A stretch of 16,108 nucleotides of DNA from the NCBI GenBank assembly GCA_964531525.1, contig CAZHDF010000076.1:1-16108 (forward strand). The letters are read 5' to 3'. Source of the DNA: CAYYWV01 sp964531525. Lineage in GTDB: Bacteria; Pseudomonadota; Alphaproteobacteria; JAAXGF01. The position numbers were made by a program, and so were the translations under genes. The notes beneath the pieces are model-generated. The model was not told where the DNA came from, did no database searches, and worked only from the letters and a program-made list of their open reading frames with translations. Every line of letters begins with the position of its first letter. The stretch's first letter is position 1. Positions 1-7,830 of the stretch are shown in pieces.

Positions 1-214
1 GCAAGCCGAACCGGGGTCCTGTCCCAAATGCGGCATGACCCTGGTGCCGCGCGAGGCCCGGGCCCCGGCGGAGCACCACCACGGCGGCCACCACGGCGCG
101 GCGCACGAGGCCCCGAGCGAGTACACCTGCCCCATGCACCCGGAGGTCGTGCAAGCCGAACCGGGGTCCTGTCCCAAATGCGGCATGACCCTGGTGCCGC
201 GCGAGGCCCGGGCC
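1..214 (+). repeat. 150-bp direct tandem duplication encoding the metal-binding module
   Basis: Bases 1-64 and 151-214 are identical, and the match continues with a single mismatch (65 versus 215) to 72/222. The repeat period is 150 bp, or 50 codons, so it is in frame and copies a CPKC-containing module plus its linker. The first copy is cut by the window edge, so the total number of units is unknown. Near-perfect identity in DNA, not only in protein, points to a recent or homogenised duplication. Confidence 0.9.
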
Positions 215-1288
215 TCGGCGGAAGGCGATCACGCCGGCATGGACCATGGTTCCATGGACCATGGCGGCATGGCGTTCATGTCCATGGTCGACGTCACCAA
301 GGACCTGCCACGCAGCGGAGACGGCCTGCCGATGGACTGGATCGAGGCGCCTTTCGGACCGTTCTTCCCGGGCTTGCCCGGCGGCCTTCGGTTGATCCTG
401 ACACTCGACGGCGACACGGTCGCCGGATCCAGCGCCGACTCCCTGGTCGGCAACGGGGAGCCGTTGCAACAATCGGCCATGGATGTCGGGAGCTTCATCG
501 AACGGCTGGCGGGCATGGAGCCGCTGGCCCCGGTTTCCTACCGAATCCTTGCCTGCCGGGCCGTGGAAACCGCCGCCGGCGCGGTGGTGGACACTGGTAC
601 CGCCTGCGCGCGCGTCGGCGCGCTGGAACGGGAAAGGATCGCGAGCCATCTGGGGTGGTTGGCGCTCTTCGGGCAACAGACCGGCTTCGACTGGCTGGCG
701 CGCCGCGCCGCATCCCTGCAACTGGACGCCTTGCGCGCCGATATAAAACGGATCATGGCGCTAAAGCCGGCGATACAGGCCCTGGTCAAGCGATTGCAAC
801 GAGCGCCTCTCCTGAAATCACGGACGGCGGGGATCGGCCGGCTGGCGCCGGACGCCACGCTGCGAGGCCCCGTGGCGCGCGCCACGGGGATCGTCGACGA
901 TGCGCGCAGCATGGACAAGACCTGCGCCATCCTGGGCTTCGCGCCGGTCAGCCGGCAAGGCGGCGACGCCCTGGCCCGCCTGCGTGTTCGGGTCGACGAG
1001 ATCATGCACAGCCTCGCTCTCATCGAGGCCGCGGGCGCCATCGAGCCGCCCGTGCCGGTCGATATCGGCAAGGCGTCCGGAACGGGCGAAGCCGTGGTGG
1101 AGACGCCTCGCGGCATGGCCCGCCTGCACCTGACCCTGGAGAAGGGCCGGGTCGTCTCGGCGCGGCTGGAGACCCCCTCGACACGGCATCTCGCCCTGAT
1201 CGACCCGCTGACCGAACAACGGGAACTGGGCGACGCGCTGGTGGCCGTCGGCTCCCTGGATCTATCGCCTTGGGAGATCCGGCAATGA
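2..1288 (+). CDS. NuoD / group 4 hydrogenase large-subunit-like protein with N-terminal heavy-metal-binding repeats (5' partial)
   Basis: The reading frame is open from base 2, so the true start lies upstream; the ATG at 35 is inside a repeat and is not the start. Seen: one incomplete and one complete copy of a short metal-binding module (YTCPMHPE...GSCPKCGMTL; Cys/His at nt 128-139, Cys at 170-172 and 179-181), separated by a His-rich linker (nt 71-112) and followed by a Met/His stretch (MDHGSMDHGGM, nt 239-271). From about nt 330 to the end it follows complex I 49-kDa/NuoD and hydrogenase large subunits: LRLILTLDGD, ERIASHLGWL, the SRTAGIG region and a C-terminal tail. The Ni-Fe CxxC pairs are absent, the NuoD QHPATHG loop is replaced by FFPGLPGG, and the C-terminus is DLSPWEIRQ. 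Known: cysteine-less relatives occur in Ehr complexes. Inferred: a peripheral-arm subunit coupled to the membrane genes that follow; its stop overlaps the next ATG. Confidence 0.85.
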   Translation, partial: QAEPGSCPKCGMTLVPREARAPAEHHHGGHHGAAHEAPSEYTCPMHPEVVQAEPGSCPKCGMTLVPREARASAEGDHAGMDHGSMDHGGMAFMSMVDVTKDLPRSGDGLPMDWIEAPFGPFFPGLPGGLRLILTLDGDTVAGSSADSLVGNGEPLQQSAMDVGSFIERLAGMEPLAPVSYRILACRAVETAAGAVVDTGTACARVGALERERIASHLGWLALFGQQTGFDWLARRAASLQLDALRADIKRIMALKPAIQALVKRLQRAPLLKSRTAGIGRLAPDATLRGPVARATGIVDDARSMDKTCAILGFAPVSRQGGDALARLRVRVDEIMHSLALIEAAGAIEPPVPVDIGKASGTGEAVVETPRGMARLHLTLEKGRVVSARLETPSTRHLALIDPLTEQRELGDALVAVGSLDLSPWEIRQ

Positions 1289-2184
1289 CGACCGTCCTTG
1301 CGCCGTTGTTGCCGTTGGCGGTCGGCGTTTACCTGGTCGCGGTGATCGAGGCGTGGACCGCGAGCGGACGGTTTCGGCTCGCCGCGCCGGCGGTCGCCGC
1401 CATCGCCCTGCTGGGACGGGAATCCATCGTTCCGCGCAAGTCCGACCGGCTTTTCTTCGAGGTCGCCCCGGTTCTGCTTCTGATCTCGGCGTTGCTCGCC
1501 GCGGCGGTCGTGCCGCTGACGCCGAGCCTGATCATTACCGATCTCGCCACCGGCGCGCTGTTTCTCAACGCGGCGCTGTCTTATGTGCTGGTCGCCTTGC
1601 TGATGGCCGGTTGGGGGCCGGACGGCGCCTACGCCATGGTCGGCGGCTGGCGTTTTCTGGGCCAGCTCATCGCCTACGCCATGCTCATCGTCATGCCCAT
1701 CACGGCCGTCGCGATGCGCGCCGAATCGTTGCTGACAACCGAAATCGTCGTCTCCCAGGCGGGCCTGTGGAACATCGTCTACCAGCCGCTGGGCTTCGTG
1801 CTGTTTTTTGTCGCGGCCATGGGGCTGGCGTTTTTGCCGCCCTTCGATTTGCCGACCGCGAAAGGCGAGCTGGCCGGCGGCGTGGAAGCCGAATATACCG
1901 GCGTTCGGTTGGCGATATTCCGGCTCGGGCGGATGGTGCTGATCGTGACGCTGGCGGCGGCCACCGTGATTTTCTATCTCGGCGGATGGCAGGGCCCGTT
2001 TCTGCCGCCCTGGGTGTGGAGCGCGATTAAAATCCTGGCGGTCACCGCGACGATGTTATTGGCCGGGCGCTTTATGCCGCGCATCCGCGAGGCGCATCTG
2101 CTGGCCTGGTGCTGGAAGCTGGGCATTCCACTGGCGCTGCTGAATATCTTCCTCGTCGGCGTCCTCGTGCTGGTGTTCCCGTGA
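1285..2184 (+). CDS. NuoH / HyfC-like membrane subunit (divergent)
   Basis: A 299-residue polytopic membrane protein. The ATG at 1285 overlaps the stop of the preceding gene, which supports this start although the frame stays open far upstream. Recognisable NuoH landmarks are LLGRESIVPRKSDRLFFEVAPV, QPLGFVLFF and the signature PFDLPTAKGEL...EAEYTG (P186 to G206). In complex I and membrane hydrogenases this subunit anchors the peripheral arm and, in complex I, forms part of the quinone cavity and E-channel. Odd points: the first cytoplasmic loop lacks the usual Arg-rich RxGP segment. The glutamate of AETNRAPFD is gone (GLAFLPPFD), the SYE glutamate is Ala (IAYAM), PFDLPEAESEL has become PFDLPTAKGEL, and the later LAEY motif is LGRM. 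It is closer to the shorter HyfC/HycD type than to true NuoH. The role as membrane anchor is well supported; quinone binding is doubtful. Confidence 0.85.
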   Translation: MTTVLAPLLPLAVGVYLVAVIEAWTASGRFRLAAPAVAAIALLGRESIVPRKSDRLFFEVAPVLLLISALLAAAVVPLTPSLIITDLATGALFLNAALSYVLVALLMAGWGPDGAYAMVGGWRFLGQLIAYAMLIVMPITAVAMRAESLLTTEIVVSQAGLWNIVYQPLGFVLFFVAAMGLAFLPPFDLPTAKGELAGGVEAEYTGVRLAIFRLGRMVLIVTLAAATVIFYLGGWQGPFLPPWVWSAIKILAVTATMLLAGRFMPRIREAHLLAWCWKLGIPLALLNIFLVGVLVLVFP

Positions 2185-2702
2185 TGTCCGGTCAGGCGTT
2201 CTTCATCGGCTTCTTCGGGATCGCGGCGGTGTGGTTCGGAATCGTCGTCTTCCGAACGTCCTCGATGGTGCGTTCCGCGTTGGCGCTGCTGTTCTCGCAG
2301 ACCGCAATCGGCGCCATGTTCCTGAGCATGCAGGCGGAATTCCTGGGCGTCTTGCAGATCATGATGATGGCCACGGAAATGAGCATCATGGCCATTTTCA
2401 TGGTGATGTTCATGATGGACCCGGGCGGACTCGGCAAGATGGACATGACCCATCAGAAACGCCTGTCGCTGGCGGTCGGTTTCGTTTCCTTCGTGGCCGC
2501 GGTGGCCGTTGCGCTATTCGCCGACTGGGGACCGGCGGCAAGCGCCGTGCCCGGCGCCATGCAACAAATTCGCGCCCTGGGCGTGGAACTTCTGGGCCGG
2601 TCGATGCTGATTTTCGAAACGGCCGGCATCACCATTCTCACCGCCATGATCGCCGCGACGGCGGTCGCGATACACCCCATCGAACGGGCGAACGATAAAT
2701 GA
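2184..2702 (+). CDS. NuoJ-like membrane subunit
   Basis: A 172-residue hydrophobic protein. The ATG at 2184 shares its A with the previous TGA, and the frame lacks a better start. The first 85 residues match the NuoJ pattern: a first helix, then LALLFSQTAIGAMFLSMQAEFLGVLQ, then a Met-rich third helix ending MVMFMMDPG that corresponds to the YVGAVMVLFLFVVMML segment of NuoJ. Two further hydrophobic segments follow (about residues 92-112 and 137-160). In complex I this helix forms the pi-bulge next to NuoK that gates proton transfer. Here the helix is unusually Met-rich, with short runs of Met such as IMMMATEMSIMAIFM. NuoI, which usually lies between H and J, is absent. The family is assigned from the pattern and gene order. 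Confidence 0.8.
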   Translation: MSGQAFFIGFFGIAAVWFGIVVFRTSSMVRSALALLFSQTAIGAMFLSMQAEFLGVLQIMMMATEMSIMAIFMVMFMMDPGGLGKMDMTHQKRLSLAVGFVSFVAAVAVALFADWGPAASAVPGAMQQIRALGVELLGRSMLIFETAGITILTAMIAATAVAIHPIERANDK

Positions 2703-3010
2703 GTGTCGAGCTTCTCCTCGCGCTGACGACCGGCGCGGCGCTGTTCGGCGTGGGTATCTACGGCGCGCTGTCGCAGACCAATCTGGTGATGATCATGATG
2801 GGCGTGGAACTGATCCTCGCCGGCGCGCTGGTCAACCTGGTGGCGTTCTGGCGCTTTCTGTACCCCGACACGCCCGCCGGGCAAATGTTCGTGCTGATCG
2901 TGATGACCGTAATGGCGGTCGAGATGGCGGTGGGCTTCGGGGTGGCGATCGCCCGCTTCCGCGCCAAGGGCTCCGTGGAAATGGAAGAAGCCGCGGAGCT
3001 GAAAGGGTGA
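2699..3010 (+). CDS. nuoK: NuoK-like membrane subunit
   Basis: A 103-residue, three-helix protein that starts at the ATG overlapping the upstream TGA (ATGA). The NuoK/MrpC signature GVELILAGALVNLVAF is present with its glutamate at residue 37. The second helix glutamate is also present (VMAVEMAVGFGVAI, E75). These two membrane-embedded glutamates carry the central proton route in complex I, so this subunit looks functionally intact, unlike its H and N neighbours. The length is normal for the family (about 100 residues). Its stop overlaps the GTG start of the next gene. The symbol follows the family; it belongs to this divergent complex rather than to a standard nuo operon. Confidence 0.88.
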   Translation: MSVELLLALTTGAALFGVGIYGALSQTNLVMIMMGVELILAGALVNLVAFWRFLYPDTPAGQMFVLIVMTVMAVEMAVGFGVAIARFRAKGSVEMEEAAELKG

Positions 3011-4827
3011 ACCTCATCGCCACGGCCATTCTCGCTCCGCTTTTCGCGGCGACGCTGATTTTATTGCTGCGGCGCGGGCCCGCCACGCTGGCGCTGCTGG
3101 GCGCCGGCGTCGGTCTGTTCGCCAGCCTGGGGCTGCTGGCCGGCGCGTTCGACGGCGGCATGCGGGTCGGTTTGATCCTCCCCGGCTTGCCGGACCTCCC
3201 GCTGCGCCTGATCGCGACGCCACTGACGGCGCTGCTTTCGACGCTGGTCGCCGTCATCGCCGGTCTGGTTCTGGTCTATGCGGTCGGCTACATGAAGCGG
3301 GACGGCGAGAAGCCGCGCTTCTTCGCCACCATGCTGCTGTTCATCTCCGCGATGCAAACCCTGGTGCTCGCCGGCGATTGGATATTGCTGCTCGCGGCCT
3401 GGGAGCTGATCGGCTTGAGCAGCTACCTGTTGATCGGGTTCTGGTACCGCCGCCCGGGCGTCGGGACGGCCGCCACCCGCGCCTTCCTGTATACCCGCAG
3501 CGCCGACCTCGGGCTTTATATCGCGGTGTTCATTCTCATCGCCGACACCGGCAGCAGCGATATCGCGACCACGCTGAGCACCGGCGGCGGCGCGGCGATC
3601 GCCGCCGGGCTTCTGTTGCTGATCGCGGCCATGGGCAAATCGGCGCAAACGCCGCTGCACGACTGGTTGCAGCGCGCCATGGCCGGACCGACACCGGTCT
3701 CGGCGCTGCTGCACTCGGCGACCCTGGTGGCGGCCGGCGCCATCCTGCTGATCCGCACGGCGCCGATGCTGCCGCCCGAAACGTTGCCGGTGATCGGCAT
3801 TGTCGGCGGCATCACCACCGTGGTCACCGGGCTCATCGCCTTGGGCGAGCGCGACCTCAAGCGCCTACTCGCCGCATCGACCTCCAGCCAGTACGGCCTG
3901 ATGCTGGTGGCCGTGGGCGCCGGCGTGCCGCTGGCGGCGCTTTTGCATCTGATCGCTCACGCGGCCATCAAGAGTTCCCTGTTTCTCGGCGCCGGCGTGT
4001 TCCAGCACGGCCGCGACGGCACGGCGTTGGCGGAGTTGGAGGGCGTCGGGCGCGACAGGCCGCGCATATTTTTCGGTTTCGCGCTGGCCGCGCTGGCGCT
4101 GGCCGGAATCCCGCCCCTGAGCGGCTTCTTTTCCAAGGATGCCATCATCGCCGCCTCCCTGGCTTCGCCCAACGCAGTATTCCTGGCGCCGCTCGCGTTG
4201 GCCGGCACCCTGTTGACCGGCACCTATATGGCCCGGGCGTTGCGCGTCCTGTGGCGTGGTCGCGGCGAGAGCCGCGAAATCACGGGGCTGGGCTGGATGG
4301 GCGCGGGGCTCGCCGGGCTGGTTGTCCTGGCCGTCGTGCTGGGCGCGGCCTTCCCTTCCATCGAGACATTGCTGGACGCCCGGCTACCCGACAATACCCT
4401 CGCCCAGATTCTCGGGCTGAGCGCCGCGCTGGGCGGCCTGACGCTGGGCTGGATCGTCCCGGCGCGGCGTTTGCTGGGACCGTTGTTGCCCTGGGCCCAA
4501 CGGGGCTTCGCCATCGCCGGCGGTTTCGATAGCTGGATGGTGCGTCCCGCGTTCGCCATTGCCCGCGGCTGCGAGCGACTGGAGCGCCGCTTGTACGCGG
4601 GCGTGCTCGCGGTGGGACGGCTCGGTCTCGGCATCGGCCGGGCGGTGCGCCATGGCGATGACCGAGGCATCGACGGGCTGATTTTTTCCTTGGTGCGGGG
4701 CACGGTCGATCTGGGCGCCCGCGCCCGCGCCTTGCAAAGCGGCCTGATCCACCGCGAGCTGGCCATCACCATCGTGGGAACCGCGCTGATTTTCGCCGCC
4801 CTGTTCATGGCCTTGCTGGGCTTCTAA
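3007..4827 (+). CDS. nuoL: NuoL-like proton-pumping antiporter subunit
   Basis: A 606-residue protein starting at GTG 3007, which overlaps the upstream TGA. The start agrees with a hydrophobic first helix (NLIATAILAPLFAATLILLL). The Proton_antipo_M core is clear: LAAWELIGLSSYLLIGFWY with the TM5 glutamate at E133, GKSAQTPLHDWLQRAMAGPTPVSALLHSATLV with lysine K211, and AHAAIKSSLFLGAG with K322. The length matches true NuoL (about 610), and the tail after residue 470 ends in a single hydrophobic helix. This fits the lateral helix HL plus TM16 that distinguish NuoL from NuoM and NuoN. Known role: a distal proton channel in complex I. All key charged residues that could be checked are retained, so pumping is plausible. 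A strong ribosome-binding site for the next gene begins at its stop codon. Confidence 0.92.
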   Translation: MNLIATAILAPLFAATLILLLRRGPATLALLGAGVGLFASLGLLAGAFDGGMRVGLILPGLPDLPLRLIATPLTALLSTLVAVIAGLVLVYAVGYMKRDGEKPRFFATMLLFISAMQTLVLAGDWILLLAAWELIGLSSYLLIGFWYRRPGVGTAATRAFLYTRSADLGLYIAVFILIADTGSSDIATTLSTGGGAAIAAGLLLLIAAMGKSAQTPLHDWLQRAMAGPTPVSALLHSATLVAAGAILLIRTAPMLPPETLPVIGIVGGITTVVTGLIALGERDLKRLLAASTSSQYGLMLVAVGAGVPLAALLHLIAHAAIKSSLFLGAGVFQHGRDGTALAELEGVGRDRPRIFFGFALAALALAGIPPLSGFFSKDAIIAASLASPNAVFLAPLALAGTLLTGTYMARALRVLWRGRGESREITGLGWMGAGLAGLVVLAVVLGAAFPSIETLLDARLPDNTLAQILGLSAALGGLTLGWIVPARRLLGPLLPWAQRGFAIAGGFDSWMVRPAFAIARGCERLERRLYAGVLAVGRLGLGIGRAVRHGDDRGIDGLIFSLVRGTVDLGARARALQSGLIHRELAITIVGTALIFAALFMALLGF

Positions 4828-4840
4828 GAGGAGACCCCGA

Positions 4841-6310
4841 GTGCTTCCCATCGTGTCCATCACCCTGTTCCTGCCGCTCCTCGGGGCGCTGCTCGTCATG
4901 ACCTTGCGCAAGGCGCCCATGCGGGTCGTGCACGGCGTCGGCATCGTCACCAGCGCACTGACACTGGCGGGCGCAATGTGGATGTGGGGACGCGGGGTCA
5001 ACGAAACCGGATTCGCCCAGATCGAACAGTTTGACTGGATGCCGGCGATCGGCGCCGCCTACCGCGTGGGCGTGGACGGCATCAGTCTGCCGCTGGTCCT
5101 GCTGAGTGCGCTGCTGTTTTTCGTGACCTTCGTCTTTTCGGCCAACGTGCGGGAGCGGCCCCACTCCTATGTGGTCCTGATGCTGCTGTTGGAGACGGCC
5201 TCGATCGGCGTCTTCACCGCGCTCGACGCGATCCTGTTCTACGTTTTCTTCGAAGTGTCGCTGGTCTCCATGTATTTCATGATCGCCGGCTGGGGGCACG
5301 AAGATCGTCAGCGCGCGGCGTTGATGTTCTTCATCTACACCCTGCTGGGCAGCCTGCCGCTGCTGCTCGCCATCCTCGGGTTGTATCTCGGCAGCGATCC
5401 GAACACCTTCGACATGCGCATCTGGATCGACAACCCGCCGTTGAGCGGCATCGCGGCCATGCTGGCGCTGATCGCGATGCTGTTCACGTTCGCCGTCAAG
5501 ACGCCGGTCTTTCCCCTCCATACCTGGCTGCCCGCCGCTCATGTCCAGGCCCCCGCCGCCGGCAGCGTCATCCTCGCCGGGGTGATGTTGAAATTCGGCA
5601 CCTACGGTCTGGTGCGCTTCGCCTTGCAGATGACACCCGACGCATTTCGCGACGCGGGGATCGTCATCCTTGCGTTCGGCGTGGTCAGCGCCCTCTACGG
5701 CGCCTTCGCCGCCCTGGCCCAGAGCGATCTCAAGCGCCTGATCGCCTATACCTCGGTCAATCACATGGGGTATGTCATCGTCGGGGTCGCGATCGCCGCG
5801 CTGGCCGTCGATCCGGCGGTGCGCGCCACGGCGCTGGACGGCTCGGTGTTGCAAATGGTCAGCCACGGGCTGGTCACCGGCGCATTGTTCTTTCTCGTCG
5901 GCATGCTTCAGGATCGCGCCCACACGCGGGAGATGGATCGATTCGGCGGCCTGCTGAAGGTGGTGCCGATCCTCGGCTGGTCCTTCGTGCTGGCGGCCTT
6001 CGCCTCGCTGGGACTCCCGGGCTTGGCGCATTTCCCGGCCGAGTTCCAGATCTTCCTGGGGACATTGCGGGTCGAGCCCGTGGCGGTCATCGTCATCCTG
6101 GGCATCGTGATCACCGCCGGGCTGTATCTCAAGGCCATCGGCCAAGTCTTTCTTGGCGAACCGGGCGAGCGATGGATAGGCATGAGCGATCTGAATGCGC
6201 GCGAGATCCTCACCCTGGGTCCGCTGCTCATACTGATCGTCGCGATCGGCGTCGCACCGGCATGGGTGCTCGACATCATTCATAAAACGACAGCGGCGCT
6301 ATCGTTCTGA
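4841..6310 (+). CDS. nuoM: NuoM-like proton-pumping antiporter subunit
   Basis: A 489-residue protein starting at GTG 4841, seven bases after an AGAGGAG ribosome-binding site (4827-4833). It is the only gene of this block with a real spacer in front. NuoM landmarks are VGVDGISLPLVLLSALLFF, FFEVSLVSMYFMIAGWG with the TM5 glutamate E138, AVKTPVFPLHTWLPAAHVQAP with K220, VMLKFGTYGLVRF with K251, LKRLIAYTSVNHMGYV, and AEFQIFLG with E401. These are the residues of the two half-channels and the exit site in complex I. The usual connecting loops and length are present, so this subunit appears competent. It ends one base into the next start codon (TGATG). Confidence 0.93.
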   Translation: MLPIVSITLFLPLLGALLVMTLRKAPMRVVHGVGIVTSALTLAGAMWMWGRGVNETGFAQIEQFDWMPAIGAAYRVGVDGISLPLVLLSALLFFVTFVFSANVRERPHSYVVLMLLLETASIGVFTALDAILFYVFFEVSLVSMYFMIAGWGHEDRQRAALMFFIYTLLGSLPLLLAILGLYLGSDPNTFDMRIWIDNPPLSGIAAMLALIAMLFTFAVKTPVFPLHTWLPAAHVQAPAAGSVILAGVMLKFGTYGLVRFALQMTPDAFRDAGIVILAFGVVSALYGAFAALAQSDLKRLIAYTSVNHMGYVIVGVAIAALAVDPAVRATALDGSVLQMVSHGLVTGALFFLVGMLQDRAHTREMDRFGGLLKVVPILGWSFVLAAFASLGLPGLAHFPAEFQIFLGTLRVEPVAVIVILGIVITAGLYLKAIGQVFLGEPGERWIGMSDLNAREILTLGPLLILIVAIGVAPAWVLDIIHKTTAALSF

Positions 6311-7758
6311 TGGAACGCGATCTCGCCTTTTTGATCCCCGAGATCGTCGTGCTTCTCACCGTCGTCATCGCGCTGGTGGCCGAGATGCTGCGCCTGCCCC
6401 GCATGGCGCTGGCGGTCACGCTTGCCGGCCTACTGCTCGCGACCGGCCTGACCCTCCCGCTGCTCGGCACGGACACCAGCGTATTCAGCGGCACGTTCCG
6501 CATCGATATTCTGAGCATCTGGGCCAAGCTCATCTTGCTGCCGGCGACGGCGCTGTCGCTCCTGCTGGCGCGTTCGGAGATCGGCGGCAGCGACAGGGAA
6601 GGCACCGTCTATAGCCTGGTCTGTCTGGTGACCCTCGGCGCCCTGGTGCTCGCCGGCGCCGGCGACGTCCTGTTCCTCGTGCTGGGTGTGCTGCTGTCCG
6701 GTCTGGGGTCCTTCGCCCTGGTCGCCTATCCGCGAAACGACGCCGCCACCGAGGCCGCGATGAAGTTCTTCGTCTTCGCGTCGGTCACCGGTAGCGTGAT
6801 GATCTTCGGTCTCAGCTACTGGTTCGGCGGCACCGGCTCGACGCTGCTCGGCGATCTGGCCCGCCTCGACACGAAGCCGGTCGTCGCCGCCGTTGGTCTG
6901 GTCGCCGTCGTCGTCGGGCTGGGCTACAAGGCCTCGCTGGTCCCGTTTCATTTCTGGGCGCCGGATGCCTACGAAGGCGCGCCGGTGTCGATCGCCGCTT
7001 ACCTGTCGGTGGTCCCCAAGATCGGCGCGATCCTCGCCCTGGCGCAGGTGGTGCGCGATTTACCCGTGGCCACGGGCTGGCCCCTGGTCATTGCCGTGGT
7101 CTCCGTGCTGACCATGACATACGGCTATCTGGCCGCGTTGGGGCAGAACAACGTCGTCCGATTGCTGGCTTATTCGTCGGTTGCCCAGGCCGGCTACTTT
7201 CTCCTCGGCATTGTCGCGGTGGGCGCGAACCCGCTCGCGATCACGGCCATCGTTGTTTTTTCCGCCGCTTACGTCGCCATGAACCTGGGGGCCTTCGCCG
7301 TCGTCATGCGCACGGGGCGAACGCTCGATGCGTTCTCGGGCGTCGGGCGCGAGAACCCCGCCGTCGGCGTGGCGATGGTGGTGTTTCTTCTTTCTTTGGT
7401 CGGTATCCCGCCACTTGCCGGTTTCGTGGGAAAATTTCTGTTGTTCGGCGCATCGATCGATGCCGGCTTCACCTGGCTGGCCGTGGTGGCCATCCTCAAC
7501 AGCGTGCTTTCGCTGGCGGTCTACCTGCGCATCGTCGTGCCGATGTATCGGCGGCGCGACGATACGGCGGCGCCACCCCCCGCGTCGAGGCCGTTGGTCA
7601 AGCTGGTGTGGGTCATCGCCTTCGTCCTCACGTTAGGGATCGGACTGGCGGCGCAGGTGCTCCTCGGACAGTTCGACCGCGCCCTGTCGGGATCCCAAGA
7701 GCGATACGGGGTCGTCACGAATCCGACCCCCATCGAGAAATCATCGCCGGTAACCTGA
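6310..7758 (+). CDS. nuoN: NuoN-like antiporter subunit lacking the TM5 glutamate
   Basis: A 482-residue protein whose ATG overlaps the upstream TGA. It begins with MERDLAFLIPEIVVLL, typical of NuoN. Conserved parts are GYKASLVPFHFWAPDAYEGAPVSIAAYLS (K207), VPKIGA (K237), LLAYSSVAQAGYFLLG, and GIPPLAGFVGKFLLF (K375). Two core features are altered. The TM5 segment usually written LGLELLSL reads LGVLLSGLGSFAL (residues 125-137), so the glutamate is replaced by a hydrophobic residue. The loop usually NIKRLLAYSSIAHAGY has Val 283 in place of Lys and Gln in place of His. The terminal lysine is kept. It closes the operon, followed by a 260-base gap. Assignment to NuoN is firm; whether it translocates protons is open. 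Confidence 0.9.
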   Translation: MERDLAFLIPEIVVLLTVVIALVAEMLRLPRMALAVTLAGLLLATGLTLPLLGTDTSVFSGTFRIDILSIWAKLILLPATALSLLLARSEIGGSDREGTVYSLVCLVTLGALVLAGAGDVLFLVLGVLLSGLGSFALVAYPRNDAATEAAMKFFVFASVTGSVMIFGLSYWFGGTGSTLLGDLARLDTKPVVAAVGLVAVVVGLGYKASLVPFHFWAPDAYEGAPVSIAAYLSVVPKIGAILALAQVVRDLPVATGWPLVIAVVSVLTMTYGYLAALGQNNVVRLLAYSSVAQAGYFLLGIVAVGANPLAITAIVVFSAAYVAMNLGAFAVVMRTGRTLDAFSGVGRENPAVGVAMVVFLLSLVGIPPLAGFVGKFLLFGASIDAGFTWLAVVAILNSVLSLAVYLRIVVPMYRRRDDTAAPPPASRPLVKLVWVIAFVLTLGIGLAAQVLLGQFDRALSGSQERYGVVTNPTPIEKSSPVT

Positions 7759-7802
7759 TCGGACGCCTGCGCTCCTCCCCTTGCATCGCGCGCGAGGCAG
7801 GG

Positions 7803-7830
7803 TGTCAAGAAAATGTGTCGGCCTGTCAAG
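7803..7830 (+). promoter_or_regulatory. Tandem TGTCAAG direct repeat (copy A)
   Basis: The heptamer TGTCAAG occurs at 7803-7809 and 7824-7830, 21 bases apart start to start, which is about two helical turns. The same arrangement recurs at 13942-13970 ahead of the PLP enzyme. The position between the end of one operon and the start of the transporter operon suits an operator or activator site. The alternative is a remnant end of a mobile element with subterminal repeats. Confidence 0.45.

Noticed and set aside
28..1284. Upstream extension of the NuoH-like frame to position 28
   Set aside because: The first 1.25 kb of this frame is an Arg/Gly/Pro-rich shadow of the NuoD-like gene. The real protein starts at ATG 1285, where membrane-type sequence begins.
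4805..6283. 492-codon open frame on the minus strand
   Set aside because: It is antisense to the NuoM-like gene, with low-complexity His/Gln/Asp-rich translation and no recognisable domain.
7803..7830. TGTCAA read on the minus strand as TTGACA -35 boxes of divergent promoters
   Set aside because: No -10-like sequence is found at the right distance at either copy, and no minus-strand gene follows.
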